Shown here one piece after another: positions 48,732 through 63,700 of a stretch of 64,000 bases of DNA; position 1 is the first letter of the stretch, and each line of letters begins with the position of its first letter. Under the pieces are notes generated by a model. It made no database searches. It saw only the letters and a program-made list of their open reading frames with translations, and had not been told where the DNA came from. The position numbers and the translations under genes were made by a program. The stretch comes from Membranipora membranacea (lineage: Eukaryota; Bryozoa; Gymnolaemata; Cheilostomatida; Membraniporidae): NCBI GenBank assembly GCA_914767715.1, contig OU612067.1:8866001-8930000 (forward strand), given 5' to 3'.

Positions 48732-51700
48732 TTTGGAATTTCTTAACGCTATTTGCAGCTTTCACCAAAGGCTAGTCAAAGGTGACAGTTGCTAAATTGT
48801 AATTGATTAATAGCCAAAATCATCAATGAAATCTGCATTGTTTCTAAAATCCAACCCTTGTTGGGTTGGGTGGGTGTCTAAAATCCCTCTAAAATCCAAC
48901 CCAAATCCTAAAACACAACCCTAGTTTTCATTGATTAAGCCTCATTTGAAATTTTCATCTCCTTTAGCTGCATTTCATTTCCTCATCCTGGTTCACTAAT
49001 AGCAACAAGACACACCTGTTTATTACACCTGTATTGTGTTTTAGATCCGTTTTTTATAGTATGCAAGGGGCGGATTTTCAAGGTGGGGCCAGGATAAGGA
49101 AGTAGCGCACTTGAACAATCACTCCATTGTTTAAACAAGTGATTACTGAGGTCAACACGGGGTGTTAAACCACGTAATATTACCACATGCACACCATAAT
49201 TTATGAAATTAAATTAAAATTGCTCAAAAACATGGTTCATTAACCACCAAAAACACAGTTATGGGACATTCCATTGTTTTTTTAATTGTTTAAGCATAAA
49301 GCAGGGGTGTTTTCAATATTTCTAGCAAATTTATCAAAAAGTTGCTGCATCGCCTGTCTCACAAAGAAAACACAGACCTGATTGAAGAGAAAGCATTGAA
49401 TAATGGCCGAGGGTGTGTCACAAAGTAATTAGATCTACCTGTGTGAATTACATACAGACAATCACATTATATAAGCTATGTGGTTTCATCACTACCTTCT
49501 AATTAAACTCCACGGAAAATGATCGTAGGTCAATGTCCCAATATCTGGTACCATTAGCAAGGTGTGGTCTTATTGTCACGTCGCCTTAGATGTAGGCTTT
49601 TTTGACAAGCTTTGTTTTGGGGTGGGAACAACAAACCCCCACAACAATGCTTAGACTGGATGATGCTGACACCGTTGGTCTTATTGTTAACTTTTTAATG
49701 TGTGTAAAATTAACCCGAGGTCAAAGTAAAGGTTTCCTTTGAAAGCAAATCGAATATTTATATTATTATCTAGGAAATTTCAGTCTAAATTAATATTGAT
49801 GTAAATTAATAAAGAATTATGACAGTTGCAACTTAAATTGAGCAGAAGATGGTTTGTTCTAAACATTGGTATAATATATTTTACCTGTATTTGAGCAAAT
49901 TTTGGATACATTTTTAATGATGGTTAAATTTTTTGCAGTTCTTAATAAGATACAGTGGTTATTTAATTGTATAGAGCCCTCGTAGTGACCCCTATATATG
50001 GTCGATTACTAGAAATTAACTTCGATTTTGGTCTATGATCTATCAGAATTAGAGGCATCTTGAAGACGTGCGAACAGGGCAACAGGCAAATGTACTAAAT
50101 TCAAACCCCGTGCATCGTGTAAATATTTTGAGTTAAAGTAATACACATTTAATAACAATTAAGCAGTAACCAGGAAGTTTTCATTGGGTTTCAAATTTTG
50201 CTATTTTTTATTTTGATTATTCACTAAGTATTAACGTCTCTAATCGTTATATTTTGAGCATACTCTCATATTTCGATAATCGCTTGTATATTATATATTT
50301 ATTTATTATCTTTACTCTTGTTCCACGTTTTTATCTGCCTGCAGGGTAACAATACTTGACTATTGCCATGTTTCTCTTGAGACATGGGAAATCTATAGAC
50401 TGGTTTATTTCCTTTATTTATTTTCACATCTTTCTTTGTTTGAAGACACACTGGTGATTTAGCCCTGTCACGTGACAGCGTGAGAAGGCTACTGGTGATT
50501 GCTATGATGCAGCAACCAATTTAGAAGAAATATTGCATAGAAATTTAGAAAGAATATTGCGAAATATTGCGTAGAGTCGTAAGATACAGATCATCAGGAA
50601 GTCCGGACAACCTGTGTGTGTATTAGAATAATTTATTTATTTATCATTAAACTCCAAATTGAACCTGATTCCACTAATGCAAAAACTAAAGGAAAAAATT
50701 CGCTAATATGTCACTTGTTGTTTGTAGGTCTTGTGCATAAGCATGTGCATATGTCTAAGCATAATTGCTTCAAACAATAATTGCTGTTTTACTAATTGGC
50801 TGATTTTAGACCTTTGAAGGATCCAATGCCGGCTGGCTCAATATATTCTTTTTAATCTCTCGTCCAAATTTTCAAACTGAAAGCTCTTCCTCACAGCCAA
50901 GTTAGTGTGTGAGCACTTGTGGATGGTTAAATGTTTTAAAGCATATAAGAGGCATGTAGACTCGCCAATCTACCTACATTGTTACACAACAAGGGTAGGG
51001 CCATAAACTGTGATTCAGCCATTGATACATCATAGATAGATCTCACCATTTATTTCACATTTTGGGCTGCCCTGCAATCTTTTCATGATAACAATTAATT
51101 ATCTAATGAGATAAGAAAACGATGCGATGTCAAATGATATTTAATATCTTTCTTTCAGAATGGGTGTGAGACTTTGAGATGGTGGTAGGTGACAATGCAA
51201 ATAGTTGTTTCAATTTTGAGGGGAGGTGGTTAGGCACACTCTCTAAAATATACTTAAAAACTTGAGCACTCATCCCAAATTTGTGGCAACAATAATTAAA
51301 GGTGTGGTGTGGTAGTTGGGCTCTATGAAAATTTGGCTGCAAAAAATGGACAATGTAATATATGCAATGATAAGTGTATTAACATTTATATGGGGAAGGA
51401 AGACTAAACAAACTTCAGGTACACTAAAGATATTAATAATTAGCATAATTAAAAATTAAAAGTACAAAAAAACAGCAAAAATCCAAGATTAATGATTACT
51501 TTAACTAACCTGTCCAAAGCAAATTTGAGAGCAAACATGAATATCCAAATTGGCTTATCAGATATCACCATCCTGTTTGCGCAATATATTGAAAAATAAC
51601 CTCCAAGAGTTCTAAACTAAGGTGAATGATTGAAATAAGAAAAATGTAAACAATTTCTTATTTGAGGAATATTATTTTAAGCCTGAGACATTACCTTTGT

Positions 51701-54700
51701 GTGTTTTTAGTCTGTAGGTGTTGGTCAATTAAAAATGATTGATTTAAGTCAGATGGTTGTGAGGCAGCATTGCTACAGAAATGTGGAAGTTGGCTGTATT
51801 AATAACAAAGGGTCAAATAAACCACAGACATTTAGTTAAATTAACAATCAGGAGAGCAAATAATAGAACTAACTTTGCTATTAATAAATATGGAGGTGTT
51901 ACAGGAAGCTAAGATTTGTCATAATTGACAGCAAATTTCAGTATCTTTCATTTAATGGTATTTGTTTAAAGGAGGATACAGCAGTGTTATGGAAGTTATT
52001 TACATGCATCAAAGGGGATCATGATGACATTATGCTTTTTGACATCTGAGATATCCTGGAACAACTTTGTTCCCTTTGGAGGCGGAATGATAAATTGCAA
52101 AAGTCAGGTAACTAGACACTTTGCTTTGACTCAAAACTTTTTAAATATCCCATCTCCGGGAAACAAACTTGTTCAAAGGCTATCTATAGTTCAAAAAAAG
52201 TGTAATTACTATAATTCAATATTTGTCAGGAAGCAATACTGACATGTCAGATCGGGACAGTAGGGGTATCCCTAAGGCAGCCCGAATATGCCATCCGGCA
52301 GCTTGCCATATTCAGTTCTTAATTTTCACAAATAATTGTAAGCTCATATGAACTTTTGATATCCTAAAATTCAGAAGAAACCATATGTTTTTCACTGTAA
52401 AATTTCTGAATATGATGGAGTTTGATATCATATGGCAAGAAGGAAGGGGCTAGTTCGCTGCAATTATGGTGATGATCCTAGCACCAAAAACACTGATCAA
52501 AGTGAGAAGTGCATGAAAAACCAAGGGCCAAGGCATCTGTCCGTGGTCTTATCCTGCCGTGGAATATTAATATAATTATTGAGGTGTCAAAGATGTAACT
52601 TATTCAGTTGGCTATGCTGAGTAAGGAAAACTTTCAAAGGAGGCCTACTCAAGATGGTTAAAGGCAGTTAAAGATGGTCTAGGCGGTTCAAGAATAACAC
52701 TTCATTTGTTGTCAAAACAGCCACAACCTTATCCTTCTGACACCAGATGATTCGGGCGTCAGCTGTGAACTAGGGGGTGAGAAAAGTTCTCGAGGTGTGG
52801 GTTATATATATTGTTTGTGTGATTGAGCTTATAAGCATTAACATCAGTTTTAAATTTCCTCTGTCAAGTTCAAATCAGTATTGTATCTTGCATCCACATT
52901 CACTTAGCAGTACATGAGAAAATAAATGGTTGCCAATATTTAAAACAGACAAAAAACTCAATCAGAGTGGATGATACAGAAGGGCTGAAGGGCAGGTGAA
53001 AAGAGAAAAGCTCATTGTTCTCTGGCTAGCAATATTATATACGCAGTAGATGATAAGAAGTGGGAGGGCGACATAATACTATATATTTATTATTGTTTGC
53101 AATGTCTGCTTAAAAGTAATTATTTTCATATACACAAAAGTATCTTCATATCAGCACTTAGGTTTGGCATAAAACATGGTCATTTCGCATTATGATAAGT
53201 TCATTTTTAACCAATGAGATGAAAAGTTAGTCAAATTTGCACTGTTAGCAATTCGTTTTTGCCTTGAGATTGAAAGTGAAGGTGGGACAGACTTCCATTA
53301 TGTACCATAGCCGATAACCTCAAAACTACCCTTGATGGTATAGGTGGCAGGTGCCTAGGATGTATTGCAGACAGGGTAAGCACTCAATTTGTACTAAAAT
53401 CTTCTTGAACGTTTGTTGTAATGTCAAAGACCGATCCGAATATCAACATATCATACAGCGTTGGAAAGCTGCCGAGCTACTGAAAATGAATACCTGAACA
53501 AAAACTTGATTCGATGACGTTGTGTCATTTTAGGGAGGAAATGAGGCAAAAACCGCAGTTTTTGTCAATGCAGATGGAGGAGTCAAATTAATGGCAAAAA
53601 CTTTCAAAACATGTGGAATGTATAATTAGAGATTGCATTCATCATAAAATTTGATTTTCTCTGATATATGACTAGTCTAAATTGACTTTTTACGTCACGC
53701 CATACAACGCATTTTATTTGTGAAGCCGTGAAAATATGTAAATTTTCAATCATAAATTCACAACAGATCATAGGCTCGAATCAAAATTAGTTATGATTTT
53801 CTCTTAGAGTACTCTTCAAATGTCATACACATTGACTTTCAAAAAATTAGCTTGCATATTGCAGTGACAGTAGACTCTCGAATGCGGCTAATATTTTCGC
53901 CACCTTTGCATAACGCCAAACATGCTGTCCAAATAACCATTATTGTGGCCAAACAAAGTTTTTTTGAAAGTTCTCACATACGAAGCCGCTTTCATTAACC
54001 AAGGTGCACACAAGAAATGCCAACATAATTTTTCATTGCATCTTCATTTTTCTTGAATTTAACGCAAAAGAATGCCAACTGACTATGGTAGACTATCTCG
54101 TTTACGTTAAGTTGCTGGAGAGTGGTATGAATTACTTTTTATCTGTGTGAAGTGAATGTCTGCGATTAATTACACATTTACTAAACTTAAATCTTTTTTT
54201 GTATACATAGACACAATATTACAGTTTTAATTATTTTGTATATTATATATTTTAGTGCAATTACTCGAAAAATAAATAATAAACCAAGCGGCTATCTAGG
54301 GTCAAGATCAGATCGTTCAGACAGGACCAGCGGGCCAAACAAAATAAATAAGTATAATAGCAAAATATAATCTCAAAACCTGTAACAAAACTTTCAGTGA
54401 ATGCACAATAATAAACTTGGTGTGAAGAAAAATTTGAAAAATAGAACTTGGTGAGCATCATTAGAAAATAACTTCTTTAGTGGAATATCAAGCATGAAGC
54501 AGAACATACTGGTTGAGTTTAATACGCATTTTAACAATAATTCTGCAAATTTCAGTAAGCAACAAGACATTCATATTGGTGCACAAACCAGTTAACACAA
54601 ACTGACTCATAGAATATTATGCCCTAGTTCTGAAACATATGAATGCTTACAATCAAATAGTAAATACCATTTCAAACAATACTTATCGGGTAGCTTGGAT

Positions 54701-54799
54701 CACATTAAAGAGCCTCTCCAAGGCAAGCATAGAGTTGAAAAAATGAGCAACGGGAAAATGCGTTTTTTTGGTGATTTTAAATAATAAATTCTAACCATT

Positions 54800-57700
54800 C
54801 TAACAATCGAGATTGAGTGAATCTAGAAGGTTGTCTATGAGAGTTAGTTTGGTGTTGGAGTCATCTATCTCACTGTATGTTTGTACGTGGCTCGTTAGAT
54901 GATATCTTACACTGTCTATAATATCTATAGTGTCAGAATCTTCTCTAGCTGATACATTCTCAGCATCCTCTAAAATGATCTCCGCAAACTCATCTCTCTT
55001 CACCATCTGAAAATAAACACAAAGCAATACATAAGACAAGTGATATAAAATAAAAACATAATACAACAAATGTCATCAAGTAAAAGTAAATTATAATAGT
55101 GTGAAGTATAGTATTTGCAGGAGGAGAAGATGTCCAATTCTTGCGGCTAGAAAAAAAAACAAGGAGGGAAATTATGTGGCTAACTTATATTAACTTGGCC
55201 ACATTACACAATCAATATATGTTCCAACGTCAGCTAGCCAATGTTTAGAGTTAGCTAACATTACATCAGACCCGAGAGTTAGCTAACATTACATCAGACC
55301 CGAGACAAGCTTATCTCCAGCTAATAATCACTCATCTATGGTACTAAACTTTACCAATCAAGTGAATTAATTCCAGTTATAATACAACCACCCTCCCTGA
55401 TACAACAGGCCTGAGAACTTATACTGGGGGGTCTTTCAATTAGAAAGAGTGATCCTTTACTAAAGCAAGTTATCACTATCACATCACTATCACATCGCTC
55501 AAAATTATCACTCACTTGGTGTTTCAATTAGAGAAAATTGCTCCCAAATCGCTCACTCAGAATGTAAATAGTTCCATCAAGTGACTGAGCGATCTGACAG
55601 CGAGACCCCTAGCAGGTATCGCTCACTCCCTGAGTGAGCGATAAGATTGCGAGTTTGGCTGTTTCTAATTGAAATACTCCCCTGGGTAGCAGAAATTGTC
55701 TTCACATTGGACATAAGAGCACGACCTTTTTGATATGCATCACAAGGAATATCAGGCCTCTGAAACGAACTTATGTTCATGACTCAGTAACATATGTGTA
55801 TGCTATGTACCATCCTGATGAGAACACATAAGTTCCTGTAATATGTGCTTGGAAAAAATGCATTCAACATGTACCTCTTTATTTTAGCAGTCAATGACAT
55901 CTTATAAACCTTGATCATAATACAACTTACAGCCTCGATGTTGTTGGCGATAAATTCAGCACACGTGTCCTCAAGTTTGGGTAAATCAAACAGCCGAGTT
56001 AGTCTGAGGATAGTGAAAATGTTATCTTCATCCATCAGTTCAGCGATGAAGGCAGCACAGAACCGCTTCAGACCAGGTAATAAATACATGTCTGCCTTCA
56101 CCATAACGTCAAACACCAAGTCTGCTGTCAACTACAAAAATCAAGTCAGGTGGACCATAATTATACCAGAGCACCAAGTTGTGGTTTCGTGCTGCTGGCG
56201 GAAAGCGTCTTTAATGAAGCTGGCCTTTCAAGCATAAACCTTACTAGTTGAAATACTTGTGTTACATGAGCAGTTATTTGAGTACAGCAAACACTCACAC
56301 CACAGTTAAGAATAGGTTCCCATCCATACAGTAATTCAGCATTACCATAGATCTAGAATCACAATGAACCAGCAGACGGGTAGGCTATACCTTACATGAC
56401 ACTGCAGGTGGCACAATGTAAATGCGGATGGGTTGCAGGTTTACTGAAGCGAAATGTCATACCTATATCATATATTTATATCTTTTATCAATAATAATTA
56501 TGGGAAATCACTACAATAGACGATATTATAACATACCTCACAGCTATCCGTGTAGACGTAGTATAGAACACATTTGAACACCTGTACATTGATGTCATGT
56601 AGAGTGATAGACTCTACGTGTGACTGTCCTGAATTCTCATCAAAGTGATCTCGTAATAGAGCTTTGAAATAGTCGCTTCTCAGACAGAAGAAAGCCTTGT
56701 GACACATGAATCTACAATATAACAAAGTTTGTATATGAGAAGCACAATGATGACGTAGTATACTACCGTATGTATATCTCTGATCTATGGAAATCAGGAG
56801 CGACATGCTAAATGTAAAATGAAAAAGTTAGAAAAATGCTAAATTGATCAGAGGGGACACAACTCCCTTGATTCAGATTGTAAATATGGTTATCTATCCT
56901 ACAAAAATACGAGCACTTTTTGTCATTCATCTTTTCACAAGCAGGCAACTATCATGGGTCGATGAAGAAGATTTTCCCCTCATTGTTTTATACCCCTACC
57001 ATAGTTGAAGCCTGAAAGTCGGAAATAAATCTTTAATATATTTGACAAGCTGTTAAAATGGCCACAATGGACTTGCCACTCGCCAGACGTTCACATGTAA
57101 TATGTATGTAATGATGACAGTACAGCATGTTAGTGAAAGTTTGCACTGTCTTCATACTTCTTTTGACCTGCATAATTCATTCATTGAATCGAACCAGTCA
57201 AACGAGTAACAGGGGTACTTGTTGCTTGAAATACCTGCAGAAGGCAAGTGAATGAGCGTGTTACCCAGTTACTGTGGTTGTGGTAGCGTATTGCTTGCTA
57301 GCACAATGAAGCCATATTTTGATCAGTGAAGCATAAGCATCAGTTTTTCCTTTTTAGGGAGTATAATTAGTCTATGGGTCTGTTCTGAACTCGACAATGT
57401 TAATATGATTCATGTCTGAGGCCCGGCTTGATGTTGCCCCGAGACTTTGCTAAATGCTATCCGGGGTTATTCGAGGCTGATACATGTTCATGTTGTCTTA
57501 CTTTAAGTTTCAGACGAAGATGAGCATAATGAAATTGGACAAGTATTTCCAAATAACAGGCTTTAAAGATTTAATATTCCGACAATGAAATGATACAATA
57601 TGTATATATACAGCATTTGATCTCAATGGGGTTTCCGTGTTGTCCAACTCTCTCTACCCCTTGAGCAAACACTGGACAGATATTATTTACATATAATTTG

Positions 57701-60700
57701 TGTACTACACATGTACAGCAATCTGAATATGTTTTGCGTGGGATCGAAAGCCGGAGATGGCAATCACACCTGACATTGATGGCTTAGCATCATTATCTCG
57801 ATACTCAATATGATCCCAATAATGATATGTATGTCATCAGGGAGAATTCTCCCTGATGTCACCGGACATGTACAACTGACATTGATTACATTGGTTGGTT
57901 GGAATACCACAGCACCTAGCGATGTAGAGTGTGATATAAAAGGAATTACTGGATTGGGGGCTGTCATAAACTGAGTAAGTCACCATGATAGGCCAATTAG
58001 TAGCATAATATTACACACGGTATTTATTTGAGTCGTGTCTTTGTCCTGATGGAGGACAACATATCACAACTCAAAACAGTGCAACACCATCTGAACCACA
58101 AGAATTGTGTCCTTTCTGAAAAATTGGCATTTAGCATTTGGCATTTTTGTGCCTTTAACATTTGGCATTTAGCTCCTGATTTCCATACAGATCGATAGAG
58201 AGTGAATTAATTCACTTAACCATCACAAGAAATTCGGTGTGACGTCCCGTGCTCAATTTTTACTAATTAGGGGTGGGTACATGTTAGGTACTGCTATTAA
58301 ATTGACTCTAACGATCAGAGATACACATGTTTATAGTGTAATATCGATATCAGCTTGTATATCAGAAGAACTAATGGAATAATACATCAGGTATCTCAGT
58401 AAAATCAGGGAGGGTGGGATACCCTCCCTGGTAAAATTCACAGCAATTTCTATATTTATAGTTGTCCCCACATGAAAAGTCAATGTACAGACAACGTCAA
58501 AGTTACATCGATATTTTATCTATTTTTCATTTTCTAGCTAGAAAATTCACTCATTTTAATCATGCAAACATAGATAGATGTTCTGTATCTGTTTGAAGCA
58601 ACACAAGATGTAACCCATCTAAAATCTAAATGACAACTTGAGAGTTAGTTCATTCTCAGATATTTTGTTTAGGCACAATTAACTAAAATACATTTTCTAG
58701 TCCTATAAGAAAAGTAGATATATTATAATACAGCCCTGTGATGATCTGACTTACTTGTAATCCTCAACCATAAAGCACAGATCTTGATATATGGACTTCC
58801 TGTGAGGTGGAAAAGGTAACTCCCACAACGGCTGTGAAATAAACAAAACATATAATATGGTTAGACAATATTAATACTATGTAATCAGAAACATATCTAT
58901 CCAAACATATTGCAGTGTGTCGACATAAATGCAAGTCAAAATTGAGGCAGAGTAGGACATAGGCATCATTCTATAGCATTTCATGGGTATCCACTCAGAC
59001 TCAATATCCCTTTACCGAAATGTAAAAAAAAACCAAAACAACAAAAGAAGGAGATCTGAAAGTCATCATGGGGATTTTCCTCAACGATTACATTTACTTG
59101 CATTATTTTCTCCTTTTCTGCGACCCTTCAATTTTATCAACAATTCACATAACTCCTGAGATAAGTGAAATAGAGAATAGAATTATAATCAAGACAGCTA
59201 CAAATGTGGATCCATCTTGATCCAGTTTGCCTGCCTTCAAGTATGCTTCCCTTCCACTGATAAGCCACAGCTGATCAGTGGGGGAAGCAATTCCAAATGC
59301 AGGCAAACTGGATCTAGCTCGGTCAAAAAAAAATCCACACTGACATCAAGATTACACTATCATATGTGTATCTCTGAGTGTTAGAGTCAACTTAGTAGCA
59401 GTGCCTAACATATTCCCACCCCTAATAATTAAAATCGAACACAGGTTGTCACACCAAATTCCTTGTAATGGTACTCTCACCAAATTCACTCTCTATCGAT
59501 CAGAGATATACATGCATTTAGTATATTACGTCATCAGTGTGCAACAAGTCTATGTCAATGCACTTCTAACAAAATACCATGATACACTGATACTTACAGA
59601 GCTAAGCTCCGCTGGTATGGCCTGATCAGCGAGTTTACACAAGTCAGATTTAAGCTTCTCCTTATCGACCACATTATCGATAGAGAGTACATCGATATGT
59701 ACACCGATCTTACTGTGCTCTGTAATACAAAAAACAGCTGCTGTTGATAATAACAGAAAAATGATGAGTTGTTATGAATTTTAACAGGATTTAGGTGCCC
59801 CATGTACTAACACAACAATGATCATATAATGACTCACAAAATTTAAACTAACTTGTGAAACATCTCTCGTGACTCATTGGAAATCAACTTGTGACTCATA
59901 GATTGCAACTAGCCCGTTATAACTTGAAGCATCACCAATACAAAGAACAGCTGTTGTGAATAATTACAGCAAATCCATACAGAGTGTGTAGGGACCACTA
60001 AATTATTTCTTAATTAAGCAAAGTCTGAATTAAGTGCCATTAGAAGGCATTGGGGCGTCAGCATGAAAGATGTAGTGTGGTGAGTGGTGGTAAGTGTGGT
60101 TTTGTTTCCTTTTTGGATACAGGCTTGTTTTGGAGCAGGCCCCAGGGCCACAATCAAGACCTTATGGTACGAATGATGGAGGAGCAACCACCCATCATCA
60201 TATGTGTAAGTATTAAAAAGGTTGATTAAATTAAGGTTGATTAAAATCAGATATCTTATCACATGTAACATTCCAAAGCTTGGGCGGCCTTAGTGGCGAG
60301 GCAGCAACATCTGCCCCAGGTTGCTCTCAGTTTGCAGGCAGGTCAGAGCACACCCGGGTAGTCGATGGACCGCAGTGGCATTCGAACCCACAACATTCAA
60401 CATTAGCATGCTAAAAGGCTGGCGCTCTAACCACCTGAGCCACCTCCAACTCCTATAAGTATTATATAAGTACATAAATATTAGATGTAATCTCATACCA
60501 AATGACATTTTCTCCTTGAGTTTTTTCTCCAGTTGTTCGGTAAGCAGAGGCAATCCACATTGTCGAGCCAGTAACATGATTGTCTGCAGATTATCATAAG
60601 GTAGCTGTGTACGGCCCTCGTATATGTAACTCAGTAACATCCTGAAGGAAGCCGGATCTACCTAATAAGTATTCAAACAGTCAGATCAGAGTAAAACTGA

Positions 60701-63700
60701 GTCATCATATGATGGAATGATGAACAACTGGGGATTTTTTGGGGTAAGTTTAATCCTGTCTACCCTCAGATAATAAGATCTAGTAGCCTAGCAGTATCAT
60801 CAGCACACTTAACTTGCTCAACAAGTTTTGTTGATGGTTGTAGTAGTTGTACTTCACAACCTCTACTAATATTACCCCCAACCAAACAGTTTGACGCACA
60901 ATAGGTGCTGGATCTAATTATCATACTGGCAGTGCTGACTGTCCAGGGTGGTCTTTCAATTGAAATGAGCATAACATTATCATCTGAAAACCCTTGCCTT
61001 TTTCTTGGATAATTTCCTTCCAATATATTTGCAAAGATGATCAAGCAGTATACAACTTGGGCATTAGACATCTGGCAGATCTTCTTATTAAAGCGAGAAT
61101 GGTTAGAAAACAAGCATGGCAGTATTCTACACGAAATCTCTCCTGATAAACCAGCATCTCACACAAAGGCAACTAAAATATAAAACGGTACCTGCAGGTC
61201 TTTCAAAGTGATAACTTTGCGCTCTTCTAATCTTTTGTGTAGCTTCTCATGTAGTGATGGGCAGCGCACTGCTAGTATACATCTATGTACATGAGCTTTC
61301 TCACCGTATACTCGAAAAACCGCATCACAATACGATCTGTCCGAACATAATCTACAAAAAAGATAAAACAAAAATATATGTATCAACCATTGGAACCAAT
61401 GAGCTAGTTGCATTAATATCCATAAATATCAATGTTGTACATAAATTAGAGTTGCCCACTCTCTGAACATTTTGGTCAGATATGGGACAACTCCAAATTG
61501 TGAGTGATGCAGATTTTATTACAATACAAACATAAATTGGGAAGTTTAATAGGAAGTATGTAGGAAGTGTGATAGGAACTTAACCTAATTCATTTCAGCC
61601 TTAATGGATTGACCATGGCTATCGCAAGCATCATAACAAAACACTATATAGGACATAATTTAATATTATAGAAATAGAGATATGTTGGTGGCTCAGCAGT
61701 TTGGCGCACACCAGGGATTCCATTGCTAAGCATGACTTATTACAGTAAGGCCATTGACACATCTTCTTATACAAAACAGCACCTCGGCACAAAATTCATG
61801 CATACAAGCTCCAACTCAAAGGGAGGAATGATCCACAGTTAAGCAGCACACAATTAACATCAATGATTGTCTGACCTATGAGGTAGATCAATCACATTCA
61901 GACCATGTCACTAGTCAATAAAACAGGTGTTTCATATGGTGATACTAGCCTAAAACATCTTGGATTCTACAAAATAAGGCCTTCATGACTTCACCCTGCA
62001 GTGATGATTTTTCTGGGGCAAGACTAACCTGCGTAGAAATTCATCATACATATCACGTCTCATTGTGGTAGATGTAATCATCTTATAACTTCTGAGTAAC
62101 TTTCTAATAGAATCACTGAGAGCTGCATACAGGCATCTCTCTCCATCGAATGTCTTTGCTTCACAGCTGGCTCCTGTATAAAACATATTGAAGATGTGTT
62201 GATATAGTCACAGGCTAGATTTCTATTATCTGAGCACACTGACAGGCCGAAGCAAATGCTTGCCATTTTGCGCAGCCTTAAAATACTGAAACGTATGGTT
62301 AGATAACAGTTACTCAGGCTCATAACCATATATCCACTGTCATTTTAGCTTGTGAAGATTGGTGCTAGCTTAAATTCAGTCAACTCAACCTAGCTCAAGT
62401 GAACTCCTGCTAATATTCACTCATTAACGATAGTAAGTATTTGAGCTTGCTTGCTGTACAGTCCAATTCCAAAATCCAATATAATTATATTTATATTTTC
62501 GCTAACTTGCTATGACTAGGTATAATCTTTCGGGTTGACTATAAAAGTTAAGACATAAACCCTACACTCAATACATTACCATTTTCCAGTAGATATTTCA
62601 CCAATGCTTCATGGCCGCAGAGACATGCATAGTACCTGTAAAACACAATACACGGTAATTTTTCTATGCACCTATAAGATGCAAGTTAAAGGGACCTACT
62701 ATTCATCTCCTAGGTTCATCCTGTCTATCCGGTCTATAAGGTTTAGTGAGTTAATTGGGCCAGACCGAATGATAATATCTGACTTAACAACTTGCTTGCT
62801 TTAGATCAGTGAGTAGGATGACTAATATAGCTAGTTCTCATATAAGGTTTGAACTGAGCTGATGTTCATGAAGCGAATTCATGAGTGGGGTCTGGTAGAT
62901 TTCAAACGTCAACAAGTAGTCTTTTGTTTCTGGGATACCTAGAACAAGATAAAGTCAAATTGGCCACTTATGTGGAAAAGTTGTTGCTCCTAACCTAATA
63001 ACATTCTATAACAGGACAGAGGTTACAACTACATCTTTCATCAAAACAATCAGCTTTTTATACTCACAGGGGAGTCGTATCCCATTTATCTCTGATGTTC
63101 AGCTCAACTTCTCTGGCTTCCACCAAGTATCTACAAAATCACAGACAAGATTCATTGTCTGGTGCAGAAAACTAACCATGGCATTGTTAGCTAGTTGGTA
63201 CGAACAGCTGTTTGCTAAAGTTGATTAACACTTTCTGAAGATTAATCAGGTTAAGTGAGTGGAAGCAAGCGATCAACATTGTAAATAACGTTTTAATGCC
63301 AGAATGACAAGCGACAATACAGCAAAAGGCGAAGAGTATGAAGATTTGAAGAGGCCCTACATAGCTTTGGTCTAGTCATTGCGTATCTGCACTTATAACA
63401 TAAGCGATTCACAAGAATAAACTATTGGAAGTGGGAGCAGGGAGAATCTCTAGTGGGAGTAGGCATTTAGCTGAGAACAAGTGGCAAAAAAAGTTTTCAT
63501 TTCCTATATGAATAGCCAAATAAAGAATTATATTTTGGCTTTGATCACACATGTGCTGCAAAATCAGGGTACCTGAAAAAGTTTGGCTGCCTCCTATTTA
63601 TCTCTGATGTGATAAGACACCTGATTTTAATCAACAATTTTAATCAACCTCCTTGGTTTTTAGGGCAGTCAAATAGTGTCAAAGACCCTGGTTTTATAGT

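Larger units (their letters stand above)
48732..55765. repeat. Tandem segmental duplication, copy B
   Basis: Direct counterpart of 39342-48565. It retains the ABTB1 last exon intact and the 3'-flank homology from about 54100, but between about 53400 and 54080 it has unrelated AT-rich DNA where copy A has 3.8 kb with the acidic-repeat gene. Near 50900-51240 it has about 300 bp absent from copy A, and a 257-bp MITE at 55426-55682 interrupts sequence that is continuous in copy A (near 48487). Homology last seen around 55765. No gene other than the ABTB1 exon is seen here. Confidence 0.85.

Noticed and set aside
60290-60640. 116-codon minus-strand frame continuing past the ABTB1 exon
   Set aside because: Only 60499-60661 is exon; the rest reads through the donor into the SINE.
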